64,000 nt of DNA from M269 sp964640795 (lineage in GTDB: Bacteria > Pseudomonadota > Gammaproteobacteria > Enterobacterales > Alteromonadaceae). Within the stretch, counting starts at the first letter, position 1; the number at the start of each line of letters is the position of its first letter. The stretch is from assembly GCA_964640795.1 (NCBI GenBank), contig CAZXIN010000007.1:95043-159042 (forward strand). Direction: 5' to 3'. This document shows positions 61,088 through 64,000 of the stretch, piece by piece. The position numbers and the translations under genes are program-made. The notes beneath the pieces are model-generated. The model was not told the origin of the DNA, made no database searches, and worked only from the letters and a program-made list of their open reading frames with translations.

Positions 61088-64000
61088 CTAAGTGTTTGAA
61101 TATGCCCCTTCTGAAGCCAAAAACTGTTTAGGTGTATAATTGAAAGTGGCCTTAAAGCAATGGCTAAAATAAGATGGAGAGGTGAAGCCTACATCGTAGC
61201 CTACCTCTCCGATACGATGACCTTCGAGTAGTAAGGCTTTCGCTTTTTCCAATCGATACTTTCTCACCAATTCCGCAAAGTTATATTCAACTACAGCACT
61301 GAGCTTACGGTTTAACTGACGTTCACTCACTGCCATTGCATCTGCTGCTTGTTTCCTACCAAACTCACTGTCTGTGTAGTTTCCTTCTATAACCTGCATC
61401 AGTCTGGCGTAAAATTGCTCATCACGTTTGCTGCTAAACGTTAAGCTTGGCCGCTCCTCTTGGGTTGATAGATTATCATTATTACCTGCTTTGCTTTTCT
61501 GTGTGTATTGCCCTTGCTTATTGAGCTGTTGTGTCACACGTTTCTTAACAATATCTCTTACAGACAGAAGACGTGATAAACGCAACCTTAATTCGGCTGT
61601 ATTAAATGGCTTAGCAATGTAATCATCTACTGTTTTTTGCCAACCGGTTAATCGACTGTTATCGTCACCTTTAGCTGTAAGCAACGTGATAGGGATATGC
61701 GCGGTCAACTCATTGTTTCTTAGGGTATCAACAACCTCAAAACCATCTTTGAATGGCATCATCAAGTCGCTGATTATCATATCCGGGATGTGTTCTATCG
61801 CCATGTCGATACCTTGTTGACCATTATTAGCCATTAGGCAGTCATAGTCCGATCTAAGTGATTGTTGGATGTAGTGCTGCATATCCTGATTATCCTCAAT
61901 AATTAGCAAGACAGGTTTGTGAGTAGTAGTGTCGTCGCTATCACCATGTTGATTTATGACTACAACCTTTTCCGATACATTTTCAACGCTCTGATTCACT
62001 AACTCAAATGCAGAATCCAATGCTAAGGTTTTATCATGCAACGGGGCGGCCTGACTTTCATCAAAGTCTGATAGTAAAGGCAACGTAACTGTAAACGTTG
62101 TGCCTTCGTTTAAGTTGCTGGAAACCTTAATGGTACCCCCATTAGCTTGAACAAGCTCTTTAACGACAGCAAGCCCTAACCCAGAACCTAATTGCTCTGC
62201 TGTCCTCTCCAGTCGAGTGAAGCGCTCAAAAATGGTGTCTAGCTCTTCTTCTGGGATACCGCAGCCGGTGTCTTGTACACTCAAACGGAACTGATTGTGA
62301 ACCTGCTCACCCGTGATTGTGATAGTACCTGCTTCAGGGGAATACTTAATTGCATTAGATAGCAGGTTGTAAAGAATCTTCTCAAGGGCATCAGCTGTCA
62401 GCTCCAAACCACCCCAGCAATGGTTGGTAAACACGATACTTTGGGATTTAAGCCCTGCCAGAGGTTTAAAAGAATTCACTAAGATACCCAAGCTAGTCTC
62501 AATCGCATATACCTGTTTGGGTGACTCTACCGCTGTATCCAAACGGGCAAGCTCCAATATCTGCTCAACCAATTGCGCCAGTCTTTTGGTGTTACGGTGC
62601 ATCATATCAAACTGTTGGATGTCACTTTCATCTTCCAGCTTAAGACGAAGCTGCGGCATAGGGCCTAATATCAGTGTCAAAGGCGTGCGGAATTCATGTG
62701 AAACATTAGCAAACAACGACTCTTTCTGAACTAAAAGGTTCGATATCTGTGCGTGGCTCTGGGACAATTCCTGTGTCTTAGATTCGAGCTCATGAGTGCG
62801 CTCAATAACAGCATTTTCCAATTGAACGTTAGCTTGGGTTAACTGGCGAGTACGATAACGATAAATTCCATATAAGATTAACAAAATTAACAAAGCATAA
62901 AATAAATAAGCTTGAGTGGTTAACCAGTAAGGGGGGAGTACCTTAATCAGCAAACGGGTTATAGGTTGTTCCGCAATACTCCTTGCATCAATAGCTCGTA
63001 TCTCAAATGTATAACTGCCATGAGGTAATGTTGTATAAGTTACCGAATCATCCGTTCTAGACGCCCGAGTCCATTTATCATTAAGCCCGAGTAATCGATA
63101 TTCAAAATTAAACTGATCTCTTTCAATAAAATTATTGATAGCAAAATCGAGCGTGAATAAAAATTCATTGTACGTTAGTTCAAAAACTTGTTTTGTTTGA
63201 AGGCTGTCTATCAGATCGGGTTTTCGGCTAGATTTAAGACCGCTATCTCTATTGGATAGTTGAATATTCATTAGTTGAACTTCGCTTGTCTGATACAAAC
63301 GCTGATCTAGGTGCTTATTAGCAATTAATGTATCAATGATATAATTGACATTATCACCTGCGATTAAAATTTTTTCGTCTACCAGTTTAGTGGCAGTATA
63401 GTAAAAATCTGTATCAATAATACCGTGCTCCTTACCTAGTACTATAGATGTCTTATTTTGATGATCATATCTCACTAAGCCTTGACTCGTAGCTACCCAT
63501 AAGTAGCCTTTCGAATCACTAATAACTGCACGAATAACATCTGAATCCGCCGTATAACTACGGTCTATATATTCCACACTTTGCATTTCATCATCAAGGT
63601 AAGCTAGACCATGACGAGTTTGACACAACCAAATAACGCCGTAGATGTCCTGCTCCATACAGCGAGTGTAAGGAGGTCTTCCGATATTAATGGGGGGTTT
63701 CCATTGGCGCCATTGTTTACTGGCTGTATAGGCAATAACACCATTTGAATATGTTGCGAAAAGTAGGTTACCTGCCCTATCTTTAAAACTACTTATTACG
63801 TCAATGTTTGGATAAAAATTTTTAAATCCATTTTTTAAGGTGCCTTTGTAAATACCATTAGATGACCACAATATCGATATAAATAAATTACCATCTTCAT
63901 CAATATTCATTGGACCTATAGTGCTTTCAGGATCACTCGGTAACGCAAAGTTAGCTGGATTTAGCTGTTGTATATTAAAGCTGTTTAAGTCAAGTAAGTT
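61088..64000 (-). CDS. Hybrid two-component sensor-regulator (Reg_prop / Y_Y_Y / kinase / receiver / AraC), N-terminus outside window
   Basis: The frame stays open to the window edge, so the N-terminus is missing; 970 residues are visible. In order: part of a beta-propeller sensor (repeats such as GYLWVATSQGLVRYD), a Y_Y_Y domain (FEYRLLGLNDKWTRA), a membrane helix (YLFYALLILLILYGIY), a phospho-His box (NVSHEFRTPLTLILGPM), an ATPase domain (LGSGLGLAVVKE), a receiver (MIISDLMMPFKDGF) and an AraC-type helix-turn-helix at the C-terminus (IGEVGYDVGFTSPSYFSHCF). This one-protein design usually controls polysaccharide use. The adjacent malectin-domain gene is a plausible target. Confidence 0.93.
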   Translation of the reverse strand, partial: NLLDLNSFNIQQLNPANFALPSDPESTIGPMNIDEDGNLFISILWSSNGIYKGTLKNGFKNFYPNIDVISSFKDRAGNLLFATYSNGVIAYTASKQWRQWKPPINIGRPPYTRCMEQDIYGVIWLCQTRHGLAYLDDEMQSVEYIDRSYTADSDVIRAVISDSKGYLWVATSQGLVRYDHQNKTSIVLGKEHGIIDTDFYYTATKLVDEKILIAGDNVNYIIDTLIANKHLDQRLYQTSEVQLMNIQLSNRDSGLKSSRKPDLIDSLQTKQVFELTYNEFLFTLDFAINNFIERDQFNFEYRLLGLNDKWTRASRTDDSVTYTTLPHGSYTFEIRAIDARSIAEQPITRLLIKVLPPYWLTTQAYLFYALLILLILYGIYRYRTRQLTQANVQLENAVIERTHELESKTQELSQSHAQISNLLVQKESLFANVSHEFRTPLTLILGPMPQLRLKLEDESDIQQFDMMHRNTKRLAQLVEQILELARLDTAVESPKQVYAIETSLGILVNSFKPLAGLKSQSIVFTNHCWGGLELTADALEKILYNLLSNAIKYSPEAGTITITGEQVHNQFRLSVQDTGCGIPEEELDTIFERFTRLERTAEQLGSGLGLAVVKELVQANGGTIKVSSNLNEGTTFTVTLPLLSDFDESQAAPLHDKTLALDSAFELVNQSVENVSEKVVVINQHGDSDDTTTHKPVLLIIEDNQDMQHYIQQSLRSDYDCLMANNGQQGIDMAIEHIPDMIISDLMMPFKDGFEVVDTLRNNELTAHIPITLLTAKGDDNSRLTGWQKTVDDYIAKPFNTAELRLRLSRLLSVRDIVKKRVTQQLNKQGQYTQKSKAGNNDNLSTQEERPSLTFSSKRDEQFYARLMQVIEGNYTDSEFGRKQAADAMAVSERQLNRKLSAVVEYNFAELVRKYRLEKAKALLLEGHRIGEVGYDVGFTSPSYFSHCFKATFNYTPKQFLASEGAYSNT

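Noticed and set aside
61028..61132. Small plus-strand ORF overlapping the end of the hybrid sensor gene
   Set aside because: About 34 codons, no ribosome site, antisense to a clear AraC domain.

Overview
The window reads as chromosome from a free-living, probably marine gammaproteobacterium. The evidence is the glnA / DUF4124 / ntrB / ntrC block with typA beside it, AhpC-AhpF, a YihG-type acyltransferase pair, a YbdG-type channel, MltB-like transglycosylase and many secreted peptidases and amidohydrolases. Base composition is moderately AT-rich. Kangiella/Aliikangiella- or Alteromonas-like relatives would fit, but genus cannot be fixed by eye. No rRNA, tRNA, CRISPR, prophage or transposase gene was recognised.

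Layout. 1-8.4 kb: the end of metK, an M48 lipoprotein, MscS, a tiny membrane ORF, a divergent Nramp homologue, two tandem acyltransferases, a YbdG-type channel and a MEST-like hydrolase. 8.6-10.9 kb: peroxide defence (ahpC, ahpF). 11-17.3 kb: nitrogen control. Here I can read a sigma54 promoter with two NtrC boxes for glnA and two more NtrC boxes around the DUF4124-ntrBC operon. The same stretch carries at least four copies of a TA-flanked miniature element (MITE); one of them fills most of the predicted glnA leader. 17.3-32.1 kb: typA, then secreted or periplasmic hydrolases (two amidohydrolases, an M20 amidase, a cyclophilin, several alpha/beta hydrolases, an MltB-like transglycosylase, an M28 peptidase), with a second MITE type and a short inverted-repeat element. 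32.13-32.50 kb: four exact-period 93-bp tandem repeats of REP-like sequence.

32.6-51.6 kb is the most interesting part. A sigma54 response regulator and its NtrY-like kinase are followed by EamA, RidA, LysR and SDR genes. Next comes a compact cassette of two double-glycine-leader peptides rich in GxxxG motifs and a small four-helix membrane protein, which resembles a two-peptide (class IIb-like) bacteriocin with its immunity protein. A metallopeptidase gene follows on the other strand. Then comes a five-gene export operon: HlyD adaptor, ABC ATPase and three tandem MacB/FtsX-type permeases of about 800 residues. The export operon has a textbook sigma54 promoter, with a perfect 18-bp palindrome about 95 bp upstream of the predicted start. 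It is therefore a strong candidate target of the sigma54 two-component pair 8 kb away.

51.7-64 kb: an M16 peptidase lipoprotein, a metallo-beta-lactamase-fold protein, a PadR regulator with an inverted-repeat operator and a permease-prefix-like membrane protein, a DUF2797 protein, a secreted protein with two duplicated PKD-like plus malectin units, and a truncated hybrid two-component sensor (Reg_prop, Y_Y_Y, kinase, receiver, AraC) running off the right edge.
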